Assembly: GCF_009730915.1 (NCBI RefSeq)
Contig: NC_052476.1
Location: 558,001-622,000 of the forward strand
Source of the DNA: Dioscorea cayenensis subsp. rotundata
Taxonomy: Eukaryota; Streptophyta; Magnoliopsida; Dioscoreales; Dioscoreaceae
DNA length: 64,000 nucleotides
Reading direction: 5' to 3'
This document shows positions 10,650 to 21,525 of this stretch, in pieces. The position numbers were made by a program, and so were the translations under genes. Each line of letters opens with the position of its first letter. The stretch's first letter is position 1. The notes beneath the pieces are model-generated. The model was not told the DNA's origin. It saw only the letters and a list, made by a program, of their open reading frames with translations, and made no database searches.

Positions 10650-11026
10650 TTCTTTTTTTTAATAAAGTGGATAAACCATAAATTTATTAAAAAAAGAGAG
10701 AAACATAGAGAACAAAGTACAGAAGTAGGATAAACAAAACTGTCAAACAATAATAATAAAAGCTGATATCTTCACCAGGGATGAGAGATAGAATTTAAGG
10801 AGGGGATCCAAGTGGTCCAAATATTGTAGACAGAGATTGGGAGAGTAGCAACATCTAATAGACCACGGAAAAAAGACCAAATTCTCTCTGAAAACGAACA
10901 ATCAATAAAAAGATGATCTACTGTTTCTGAGTTATTATGACATAGAATACATGTGTTAGTAGCATTAGGATTATAACCTTTTTTGAAAAGATTATCGAGA
11001 GTAAGAATTTTGTTTTCCCAGACAAG
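10650..11026 (-). mobile_element. LINE fragment: reverse-transcriptase zinc-binding (zf-RVT) domain and 3' end
   Basis: The minus strand is open from about 11026 to a TGA at 10772 (about 84 codons). It encodes a zf-RVT-like pattern: KILTLDNLFKKGYNP, then CILCHNNSETVDHLFIDC with the Cys-x2-Cys and His-x4-Cys ligands, then a Trp-rich segment. This domain lies at the C-terminus of plant L1-type non-LTR retrotransposon polyproteins. Downstream is an AT-rich 3' tail ending in A-rich sequence near 10650. The reverse transcriptase and endonuclease parts are missing, so this is a 5'-truncated insertion, the usual state of plant LINEs. The preserved frame suggests it is not very old. Confidence 0.7.
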
Positions 11027-11270
11027 CTAACAAAATAGTGTTATTTTACTAGGGGAATTTGTTTTGGATTTTTTTTTCTTTTTTAAATAATAATAATTCC
11101 TAGAACTATGAAAAGATTCAAGCTTGCATAATCAAGTGATGAGGACAATTGATGTTTTGACTGTGCACGTCATTGTTTGTTTGTGTCTCATTTACATCAC
11201 ATCATTTATGTACTGGAAAATTTCAGGCATTTTTTCATAGACTCCCTCCAAAAGGACCAAAACAAATCAG

Positions 11271-11672
11271 ATGGATTCCAGAGAAATCCTTCAACCATCA
11301 CCATTTGACATAGAGGCACAGACAGAGGCCGGCCACCATTCCATTGCCGGTGCCGTGCAAGCAGCAACGACTCCACTGGGCACGGCCGTGCCACTCATAG
11401 CACAAGTGACACTCTCAGTGGCAACAGTAAATCTGGGGCCTGTTGGGGCCAACACTGTCCAAGGCCCACTTTTTAAATTGTATACTGTTACCAATCTCAC
11501 TGCTTTCATAATTGACATGGTCCTTGTATCTTATTTTGCATCAACTATGTTAAGCTCCGCCGTAACACCCACCTCGCAACGCATGGTCGTCGTGAAAGGC
11601 TTGATTTGGGCTGCCATGGTGCTATCCTTCATCTCCTTCCTCCTTGGTTCTTCCATTCTGCTCTTCATTTGA
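11271..11672 (+). CDS. Small two-helix membrane protein, paralogue B
   Basis: A single-exon, 133-residue protein of unknown family and the paralogue of the 141-residue protein at 2291-2716. It has a variable hydrophilic N-terminus (about 45 residues), the shared word GPLFKLYTV, a first hydrophobic segment (about residues 70-92), a polar linker with TPTSQRMVVVK, and a second hydrophobic segment running to the C-terminal GSSILLFI. The ATG at 11271 is preceded by an in-frame stop region and matches the start of the other copy. Conserved positions cluster in the two helices and the linker, suggesting selection on the membrane part. The two genes lie in the same orientation about 9 kb apart with unrelated repeats between them, so the duplication is not recent. 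Function is unknown. Confidence 0.7.
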   Translation: MDSREILQPSPFDIEAQTEAGHHSIAGAVQAATTPLGTAVPLIAQVTLSVATVNLGPVGANTVQGPLFKLYTVTNLTAFIIDMVLVSYFASTMLSSAVTPTSQRMVVVKGLIWAAMVLSFISFLLGSSILLFI

Positions 11673-12133
11673 CTGGCAAGCTAGAACCCCAATACATCTA
11701 AGATATGGATATAAACAGCATAATGGGTACATTTATCTTGTTGTTCTTTCCGTAAGGGTCTTTCCTTAGGGATTCTCTTTCGCATGTTGTTTTAGTTTAT
11801 TGTTGGTCTTCTCATTCTTGGTAGATAATTTTGTTGAGCTTTGACTCATATGTTGTTGCTTTTTTTTAAATTTTTTTTTTTTTATTGTACTTGTTTTCTT
11901 TCTCTAATAATTAGTAACAAATATTAGAATATATATATTCAAAGCAAAGGCCAAACATGAATAATATAAGCAAAGAATCACTTAACGAGACCCCTGGTTG
12001 GTTGTTATTACTCTTCTAGAATAAAGTTGGTATAGTATGTAGAGTCAAGGATTTAACTTCAATGTTATGAAATAATATTATTAAAAATGCCTTCTCTTGG
12101 TTGAACCATCAAAGTGTCGGTGAAGGGACAAAG
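11673..12133. other. Downstream intergenic DNA, no gene
   Basis: The 3' flank of the small gene ending at 11672: T-rich DNA without an open frame that I can support. Confidence 0.4.
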
Positions 12134-12646
12134 TGATAGGATCACACTTAGAGAAGAATGGAATACAACACACTCACAAATAAACAAATAAAAAGATAAT
12201 ACACACTCAATTTTACGTGGAAAACCTTACAAAATGAGAGAAAACCAACTGAGCACTGGCAAGCAAAATTCCACTAGAAATGATAAAACAATTACACAAT
12301 CAAACTCATGTTGATACCCTAACTTGAGATCACAATTACAAGAAGATTAAACAAAACAAACTGAATATACAGCTCTGTGAACACTCTTACAATTGAAGAG
12401 CTTACTCAAGTCTCATGATTGTAGAGAGGCCTTCTTCTTCTTCTTCTTCTTCTTCTTCTTCTTCTTCTTCTTGTTTTGTTCTCTCCTTTTCAGCTCACAA
12501 TACCTCTCTGGTTTTCCTCACTGAGAGAGAAAAAGGGAAGCAAGAGTTAAAGAGCTCACTAATGAAAACCCAAAAATGCCCTTTGCTAATTTGGACATAT
12601 CATCATATGCTTACCCTTGTGTTGGACCCAATAACATATTTGCTAC
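12134..12646 (-). mobile_element. Possible Copia-type LTR (solo or truncated)
   Basis: On the minus strand the segment begins TGTTATTGGGTCC and contains a (GAA)n array, a run ending TTTTCCACGTAAAATTGAG and a T-rich tail, as seen near the 3' end of many plant Copia LTRs. No internal Copia domain, primer binding site or clear 5-bp target duplication was found, so the ends are approximate. A (CTT)n array at 12431-12472 (plus strand) lies inside; the poly-Ser frame through it is not a gene. Confidence 0.35.
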
Positions 12647-12765
12647 CAAACACTTACCACACCACAAATTAAGATGGACAACAAAGAAAAAGGTCAGGGA
12701 AGAAAAGAAGAGTCAAATTTAGAGTTTGCGTTGTTTGAAAAGGAAATGGATTGAAAAACACAATT

Positions 12766-13765
12766 NNNNNNNNNNNNNNNNNNNNNNNNNNNNNNNNNNN
12801 NNNNNNNNNNNNNNNNNNNNNNNNNNNNNNNNNNNNNNNNNNNNNNNNNNNNNNNNNNNNNNNNNNNNNNNNNNNNNNNNNNNNNNNNNNNNNNNNNNNN
12901 NNNNNNNNNNNNNNNNNNNNNNNNNNNNNNNNNNNNNNNNNNNNNNNNNNNNNNNNNNNNNNNNNNNNNNNNNNNNNNNNNNNNNNNNNNNNNNNNNNNN
13001 NNNNNNNNNNNNNNNNNNNNNNNNNNNNNNNNNNNNNNNNNNNNNNNNNNNNNNNNNNNNNNNNNNNNNNNNNNNNNNNNNNNNNNNNNNNNNNNNNNNN
13101 NNNNNNNNNNNNNNNNNNNNNNNNNNNNNNNNNNNNNNNNNNNNNNNNNNNNNNNNNNNNNNNNNNNNNNNNNNNNNNNNNNNNNNNNNNNNNNNNNNNN
13201 NNNNNNNNNNNNNNNNNNNNNNNNNNNNNNNNNNNNNNNNNNNNNNNNNNNNNNNNNNNNNNNNNNNNNNNNNNNNNNNNNNNNNNNNNNNNNNNNNNNN
13301 NNNNNNNNNNNNNNNNNNNNNNNNNNNNNNNNNNNNNNNNNNNNNNNNNNNNNNNNNNNNNNNNNNNNNNNNNNNNNNNNNNNNNNNNNNNNNNNNNNNN
13401 NNNNNNNNNNNNNNNNNNNNNNNNNNNNNNNNNNNNNNNNNNNNNNNNNNNNNNNNNNNNNNNNNNNNNNNNNNNNNNNNNNNNNNNNNNNNNNNNNNNN
13501 NNNNNNNNNNNNNNNNNNNNNNNNNNNNNNNNNNNNNNNNNNNNNNNNNNNNNNNNNNNNNNNNNNNNNNNNNNNNNNNNNNNNNNNNNNNNNNNNNNNN
13601 NNNNNNNNNNNNNNNNNNNNNNNNNNNNNNNNNNNNNNNNNNNNNNNNNNNNNNNNNNNNNNNNNNNNNNNNNNNNNNNNNNNNNNNNNNNNNNNNNNNN
13701 NNNNNNNNNNNNNNNNNNNNNNNNNNNNNNNNNNNNNNNNNNNNNNNNNNNNNNNNNNNNNNNNN
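12766..13765. other. Assembly gap (1000 N)
   Basis: Exactly 1000 undetermined bases, a conventional scaffold placeholder. The true distance and content are unknown. Long open frames spanning it are artefacts. Confidence 0.99.
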
Positions 13766-14969
13766 TCACATGTATTGCTAGTTTTTTTCTTTCTATTTAA
13801 GCTAATTAATGATCTTAGATTTTTCATGATTATAGGGCCAAAGGAGACAAGTTATTGAGGTGGAGATTATTTTAATCATGGGATTGTGGAAGTGTTTTTC
13901 TTTGAACACAAATGGTCATTAAATCATTTAATTTTGTTGTCAAGAGTCATTGAGACACGTATCATGGAGGATATATAAGGACAAATAAAAGAAAATGAAA
14001 TAATAATAATTAATAAAAATAAAAGCGAACTTCTTTAAATTTGGCCGTCTAAAATATCTAATTAGTGAAAATTAGTAATTACTGATATTTCTAATAAAAT
14101 GCTATTTGTCCATAAATCTCTTTTTATTTTTCCTAAAATGCCCCGAATGTATCTCTTATTTGTCAAATTACTTATTTTTTAAAATAATTAGATAAATCAT
14201 GACTTAATTAAATAAAGATAAAAATGAGTAGACATAGACTCTATAAAAATACAAGATAATTAATTAATATAAAATGAAAAAAATAAAGTTATACAATTAT
14301 CAGCTATGAAAATAAGAAATGCTTTGAAACATTTAAATTTGATTATCTAAACTTATATTTAAAAGTAATAGAAAGGCGATCATATATTGGACTGAAACTG
14401 AATCTCTGCTATAAGCGAATGTAAGTATTATAAAAAGCGTGAAGATAGTTAAATCAGGATGGTGATATTTAAGAAATAATCATCTTATATAATAATTTAT
14501 CTTAAATGATATATAAATGAGTTTATCCGATAAAAATTTCAGTAAGAGTTGATCTTAGGCTTGGTATTTTCAGAGTAAGAGGTGAGAGAAGTCGGAGAAC
14601 TAAAAATAATAATAACAATAATAAAAATAATAAAGACTGTTTGATTTTTGAGGTGAAGTCCACCAACTTTGATTTCTTTTGGTCTGACACTTCTAGTTAG
14701 ACTTTTATGGGCAAATGTTTACAAGGTTATATATGTAATTTAAATTTAATAAAAAAATGTAAAATAAAGAAAACTTGTTAAACTAGAATATTTTAACCCA
14801 CACGCATGTGAATGTAGAGGATTGTGCGGGAAGGATAATAATATTAAATTATTAAATAATAATATTAAATTATTAAATAATAAAAATAAAATCTCAAGGA
14901 GGTGGGATACGTTTCCCATGTTAATTGCATGGGAAACGAATGCAAACGCTTAAAGAAAAAGCGTTTCCC

Positions 14970-15000
<31 letters not shown>

Positions 15001-15313
15001 ATAATGAATAAAATTAAATGAAACCGAGTTACGAGGGCAACTGCAGCGCCGCAAGCAATGTACGGGAAAAGGCCCCCATTTAAAGGATGAAATTACGAGA
15101 AATGCCACTCTGATTGAAGGTAGCGTGCGGCGTGCGTGCGTGCGTCCGATGAAAAGCCGGTGAAGAAAACTACGGCTTCTGAATCTGAGCAAGCCTCGTC
15201 GGGCCTCTTCCCGACAAAAAGCTGAACTCCCACGTGCCAACCCTCACTCTCTCCGCACGCTTACCCTCTCCCACCTGCCTCCTCACGTGACCATGTTTAT
15301 TATTAGCTTATTA
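13766..15313. other. Intergenic DNA: AT-rich, then GC-rich near the element edge
   Basis: 13766-14900 is AT-rich with (AATAATATTAAATT)-like tandem words near 14840-14885. A perfect 11-bp inverted repeat (arms 14910-14920 and 14928-14938, 7-base loop) spells CGTTTCCCATG and its complement; GCGTTTCCCAT recurs near 14960. An (AAT)n array is at 14970-14998. From about 15020 to 15290 composition changes to CpG-rich with GCGTGCGTGCG words and ACGTG motifs, resembling a promoter. The minus-strand frame of 96 codons across it has no recognisable protein features. Confidence 0.5.
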
Positions 15314-17289
15314 GTGAAAATTACCTGTCACACCCTCGTAATTTTCAAAACTTCCCAAAACCCCTCCTACTTTTTATACACACCACCTGACAAATTCTTC
15401 CGATATTGTTTAACTTCCCTTTTACCCCCACCGCTCACTTAAACGGCCCATGAAATCCCATTTCTACCTCGAAAGCGAAAAGTACGCTAAATCACATCAC
15501 TGCTCAACCTCGCGCTTTCGCTTTCGATCAGATGCAACTGCCAAGGAGTTTAGCATTACATCTGTCTGTTCTCTCCTCATTATCATACCCGAAATATATA
15601 AACGGCTTTCGTAACGTAAAACGAAATCGATTTTCACCTGATCGTCAGGTCAAGACTTCATCTTCAAACGAATCAGAGTCGATTTTATCGGTTTATACAG
15701 CAGCACGTGCCATCGTCGCCTCTCGCTTTAACAGTAAAGTTAGATTACTTACCCAGGAAGAAATAAAGAATTACGCACTGAGTTCATTTCGTCAGAAAGT
15801 TCTTCCTCGCTTATTGCTCATTCATTCTAGATATTTTTAAATAACGCTTTAACTATTTCGCTATTATCCGCTTAAATATTTTTACTAATATGTTTAATAA
15901 TTGTTACATCCGCTTAATCACTTCCCATCTCCGCTTTAACATTATCTTTACACGTATAACTATTTATAAACGCAGAATTCTCAAAGTCTCTCGGGAGAAA
16001 CGCGATCTTTTTCGCTTCGATCCCGAATTGTCAGGCTGCACGCGACGCGTCAGAAGACAGTATCCTGCCGCTGTAAGAATTAACGACTCGCAGATTAATT
16101 CTTGCGCATCGGTAACATAAATTTCCGTAACACCCTGCTCGCTCTCACTACCACCTCGCCATCAGCGCTTAATTTTTCTCTGACACGAAGAGTCACCGCC
16201 ATAGGACTTTCACACCATAACAACTGAAGAACCCTCCCCACGGACAACCACTCCCTCGGCCGTCCCTCATCATCCTCCTCCTCCCTCCTCCTCCTCCTCT
16301 TCCCATGGACAACCACTCTGATCTCGAAAGCGACAAGTTTCGTGAGCCTTCTTCCCCATCTCGAGATCAATCAGCCAGTACATCATCAACTAGTTAAACT
16401 ATTCGCTTTCGCTCTAAAATCCTCCCAATCGCCTCAAACTGCAGTAGGATTCTCCACAATGCGGACGACTGAAAGAATTAAGAGAGCACTCGACTTGGTA
16501 AGAAAAGAGAAAGTTTTCTACGATCCAGTGATCGAGTGAGGATCTCTGTAGAGGAGGGAGATCGCTTAAACATCCTTTAAGACGGGCCGACACTTACCAC
16601 TCGAGACTTCTCTCGTTAATCGCTTAAGAAAATGGACGTCACCAGACAACTTTTCTACGCATGCGTGCTTAACCATCGTGATCGCTCGCCACTCCTACCA
16701 CATACATCGATTAATAGTCGCTTTCACGAACGCGTGTTGTTTAACCCTTTTTAATGTCGACGCTTTTGCGTGTTCAAGCTCGACGCCATACATGCAAATC
16801 ACCGCGAGCATCTCGAACGACATGACACTGCTTCGCTATACTGAGGCCGTAGTCGCTGAGCCAAAGTCCGAGCTGACAGAATGTCTGTAAAATGTTGTAA
16901 AACTTTTGTAAATGTTGTAAATGTGTAAATCTTTATAAAATAAAACGAACAATCGAGTTTCTGATCGCGAACTTCCTAAATTTAAACAGAGACCTAGTAA
17001 AAACAATGGAAATAAAAACGCCATCAGTAAACAATAGAAAAAGTTAAACAATACTCAAGTTACTCTTTAAACACAATAATCGGTGTTTAAGAAAAATATC
17101 GAAAAATATGTTTAAACAGTCGATTCGCAGAGGTACCCATCTAGCAACGCTGACGTCAAATAGCATTCAATTTAAACAATAACATATTATTTATAATGAG
17201 CATGACTTTAGTTAAAATAGCTAACCGTTATTTTAAATCGACTATATCGTATCCTGCTTTGAAAACATAAAAAGCTCGACGCTTACACA

Positions 17290-18290
17290 GCAGACTCATG
17301 TTCAGTCAGAACTTATCTCGACGTCACTGTACACTATGTCTTCCTCACGATAAACGACATATATTTCCTCGCCTCGGATCGAGGAGAAAAATATCACCAA
17401 TCACATCACGCCTAGTCTAACCTCATGATACAACCGCGGCACTCTTTTTGTTCGCTTTTCCGACCGCCGCTTGTTCTTTACATCTTCTACTCTTCTTCGC
17501 TTGCCTCTCGCTTTGTTCTTTCATTTCATTCGGGCTTTGCATCGATCTCGGTTTTCAATCGATATACATATGGAGAGTTTTGTATCAAGCTAGATCCAAC
17601 CTGGGAGTAGAAGAGCTTAAATCGCTCACGGCCCGACTTTCGGGAATCTGGCGTCATCGAGATATGCTGAGCCGATGTGGGTCCCAAGCTTCTGTCGGTG
17701 TTAAGTTCATCACACCTGTATGGATATAAAACGGTTCTGCCAATAGAAAACGATGCTCGACTTCCACGACGTGCCATCATCCCACTCCATCTTCAAATGT
17801 GTCAGAGTCGATCTCTGTCAGTCGAGACGTAAAACGTGCCATCGTCAATCCTAATGAAAACGAGGTTTTACCGTCATGTAAGTTCCTTTTCTTTTAATTA
17901 TTCCAACTGTCTCGGGTCATTATTGCTTTAAATATGTCCGTCACCGGTTAACATATCAGACTAGTCCTTTACGCTATTAGTTAATTGTTTAAGCATTTAA
18001 TTTAACGCTTAACTATTGTCATTATCGCTAAACATTATATTCTCCGCTTAACATATCGATCTTTCATTCGATCGAAGTGTCAGTGAATCGTGACTCGCGA
18101 GCGCTCCCATTCATCCCCACTAGCGAATTCTCGACGCGCTGGACGCCTTCCTTCCTCGCGATCATTCTCAAGTGTCGCTGCTGGATATTGGTCAACGCTT
18201 TCGACGGTGCCCGAACATTTCGTGGATGACTTCGAAATCACGCAATCAAAGCGAATTTTCGACTTCAAATTCATAAAGAACTAAAAACAT
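17290..18290 (+). pseudogene. Possible split reading frame of the large element, plus strand
   Basis: I do not recognise a family here. A strong plant donor (CATGTAAGT) sits at 17878 and a plausible acceptor (GTGTCAG) ends at 18083, with a T-rich 206-base stretch between. The preceding block contains a segment reading SSNVSESI...RAIV. A related segment (SSNESESI...RAIV) occurs at about 15660-15740, so a roughly 90-base stretch is repeated in the element. Short frames and stops show decay. It could equally be a captured host gene fragment. Confidence 0.25.
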
Positions 18291-20184
18291 CGCAGCGACC
18301 GTGAATGCTACCGCACGGTTGCACGCTGGCGCCTCTACGCATCAAAAGAGTATACCAAAAATACTTTAATCAAGACAATCAACCCGGCACACACTTGCGT
18401 GGTGGCATAGGTTCGCGCCACATCCGAAAGGCATCCAAAAATCGAAAGCTAGCGCATACCAGTGATCTCGAAGCTCAAGGACTCGGCCCTCAGACAAGCG
18501 CCATCGACATTCGAGCGACACGTCATGGAACACGTGTCCACATACCATACAAGCGTGCTTTGGTTGGGAAAAAGAGCACGCCCGGTGGTCCTCGTACTTG
18601 GCAGACGACATCTCCAGCCCATGGCGATCGCTGCTTTCGTACGTGGATAAGGCGGTCGAGACAAACCTCCGTAGCATGACGACGCGGAGAGAGACGATCG
18701 CTTTTAAACGCGGCATTCTTTCTTTCAAGATATGGTGGGATTCAAGAGGGCTTCAGTCGTCAGTTGCTTTCTCGATGGTACCCACCTCCTTGAAAAATAT
18801 CGGGTACACCATCGACGCCACGTGAAAGATGGTAACAATGGTTTTTCCACGTCAGCCTTCTGGTGATAATGACAAATCCAGGACCGACGCCAATCGACTC
18901 GTTCATATCTAAGTTGGGCGACGCCTTATACGCGGGTGGAGATTATCACGAGATAATTACCTCCTCGTGGTTTTGACGTGTCCAAGGGCCTTCGTGAGCG
19001 CAACTGCGAGAGTCTTCCCTCCTTCGCCACACGCGCATCGCCTTCGACATTCGGGAGGCCAATTTTGGCGAAAAGCCAACGCCGACTGGAAGGCATTGAG
19101 GGAGGAGGTCGGTTCATATACGCTCAAGATTGCGGGCATCCACCGCTAAAAGACTTTCGACGATACCGCTGAATGAATCGCAGGCCATATCACCCGAAGC
19201 TCATCAACGGTCGATTAATAAACCTGGATATCGCACATCGGGTCGAATTATCCGCTCTGGAGGCGATCGCTGCGGGCGAGATGTACTTCAACGTCATGAG
19301 TCGCTTTCAACGCTGATCAAGGAAGCCTCGCCATTTATCGCGACTTTAAAAATGGTCGACTCTATAAGGTCTCAGCGAATGTTGATTTACACTTAACATT
19401 TAGTATTACCCTTTAAACATTCTCAATCTTTGCTTTAATTACACTTTTCTCGACTTTTAAATATTAATCATTTCGCTTTATTTAATTACAATAATGTTTA
19501 AACATGTCGACGAATTATTTAACCATCACTCGCCTTTTGTTTAACCTTATTTGCCGTGTTCAAGTTGATGCGCATGTTATGTAACCCGGCGCGAGCAAGC
19601 GACCAAACGGGAGACCCACTTACGCCCGTATATACATCTCGGTTAGATCATCGTTGAGATGTACCGTAAAATCGTCGTCGTTGGTCGGTCGATGATCAAG
19701 TACGGGCCGATCGACCAACGCAAAGAACTCTCGGATCTCGCCATCGAACTTGCTCACGCCGAAAGTGGCAAGTTTACGGTATCCTCGTAAACATGCTTTC
19801 GCGCAAAGAATAATGCGCATGCTACACCAACGCACATCGATTTATTAGCGGGTACTTCACCGTCGACTAATTACAAACCGCATACAAGGAAGCTATATTC
19901 CCCCTATACCCGACGTAATGACAGCTCCTTCGTACGAAATCGTGAGCTTCGCTTTACGACCGCCCTGCGACTAGAAGGCACTGGGGCGGCCTGAGACGAA
20001 AGAGGATCGAGTCGCAAGCGCTCACGTCCGCGAAGTTACATCAGCAGCTACCGCCAAGGATCCGTCACAATCGATTTATCTTGGTAAAATGAAACCGGTC
20101 AGCCGACTAGGCATTGTTAATAAACCGACGATGACAGTGGAAAACATTGTGTATTTACAAATCGAATTGAATGTATTTACACGG

Positions 20185-20730
20185 AGACATTGTTATTTTA
20201 AACCCGGATACACCGTAATTTGAAATATTTAAACCGATGTTTAAACGATATATGGTATATTTAAACAATGAAACGGAAATGTACACAACTACAACGTAAA
20301 TTAAACAACGAAATGAAATCGAATGAAAATTTAACCTCACTTTACATTGAAAAACAAACAAAAATTTTACATTGAGATATACAAGTCATGTTCTTCGAAA
20401 ACAAAAACAATGAATCGAATTGATGTATTGATGGGCAACTTTCCATATTTAGTTAAACAATGAGGTGCATTAATTTTAAAAGGTAGAAAGTGTTATTTTA
20501 AACGGGTACACCGTAATTTGAAATATTTAAAACTCGATGTTTAAAATGATATATACTATATTTAAACAACGAAAAGTGAAACGTATACAATTACAACGTG
20601 AAATTAAACAATGAAATAAAACCGAATGGAATTTAACCCGCTTTACAATTCAAAACAAACAAAATTTACATTAAGATATACAAGTCATGTTCTTCGAACA
20701 CGAAAAACAATGAATTGAATTTGTCCAGAT
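20185..20730. repeat. About 240-bp diverged tandem duplication inside the large element
   Basis: The stretch at about 20185-20425 is repeated at about 20486-20730. Shared landmarks in order: TGTTATTTTAAAC, ACACCGTAATTTGAAATATT, a GATGTTTAAA-like word, AAACAAACAAAATTTACATT and ATACAAGTCATGTTCTTCGAA. Divergence is moderate, so it is an old duplication. Confidence 0.8.
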
Positions 20731-20763
20731 TTACATTTGAAAACAAAATCGATAATCGATATA

Positions 20764-21525
20764 TCAAGACACGTTATTCAAAATGTAATTTAACTCCGCT
20801 TGTGCGACCCCTTTGTCATGGACGCCTACCGCCTCCCTCCTTAAGTATCGCGGGTAACATACCGTAATCCGAGGTAAGGAACGCCTCGTCATGCGGTAGT
20901 CAGAATTCTCACCCTCACAGAATCGCTTTCGATAAAACCGCACGACGTAGACGGGCGAATCGACGCCTTCCTTGTTTTTGGCGCTGGGGTTTCGTGTCGC
21001 ACGCAGCGGGTACTTTGTTGCCGCCGACTCGCTTAACTCATATCGGCAGCAAAGGTCGAATAGATTCACTGCCGAGATACGCAAGTCGAGATTAGAATAC
21101 CGATTTAAATACCAAATGATATTAATCTGACATAATTAAAGAACTTACCATGTCCAACGCTGTCCTTATCGCACTCCCCGATACTGAAGAATAACGCCTG
21201 TATTCTTGTTTATCATCGTCTCGTGACGACGATATGGAAGTGGCCATCCATGATTACTCCGGAGGACGATAATTAACTTCACGCAGTCACGCACAAAGCA
21301 TCCCCGATCATAGCCATAATTGCGGTCTGCGCGCGTCGGCTCCGCTGGATATAAACAGCAGCAAGCGGTTCGATGATGGAGGCGCGCTCGTAAGGGATAT
21401 GGCTCGCAACGACTTTTTGTATTATGCATACGAAAGCTGCTCATCACATCATCGACGACCATCTCCTTCCCCTCAAGCAACAGTATAACCCTCGTCATGG
21501 ATGTGACTGGCACATTCTTCCACAC
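20764..21525 (-). pseudogene. Degenerate Ulp1/SENP-like cysteine peptidase (C48) of the large element
   Basis: On the minus strand an exon from about 21506 to 21149 encodes MVVDDVMSSF, then DCVKLIIV followed by NHGW, and near its end GECDKDSVGH. A canonical donor (GTAAGT, 21148-21143) and an acceptor (CTCGGCAG, ending at 21069) define a 80-base intron. The second exon, from 21068 to a stop at 20764, contains KNKEGVDSPVYVVRFYRKRF. This matches the order of Ulp1-type peptidases: a D-V-x-x-x substrate segment, the catalytic His-Trp region, then Q-x-N-G-x-D-C-G-V-Y-x-x-x-F. Here the catalytic Cys position is Ser, the Gln is lost, and a frameshift is needed near the His region, so it is not expected to be active. 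Ulp1 genes occur in several plant transposon families. Confidence 0.5.

Noticed and set aside
12669..13827. Long open frames on both strands across the N block
   Set aside because: They consist of undetermined bases; only a few real codons flank the gap.
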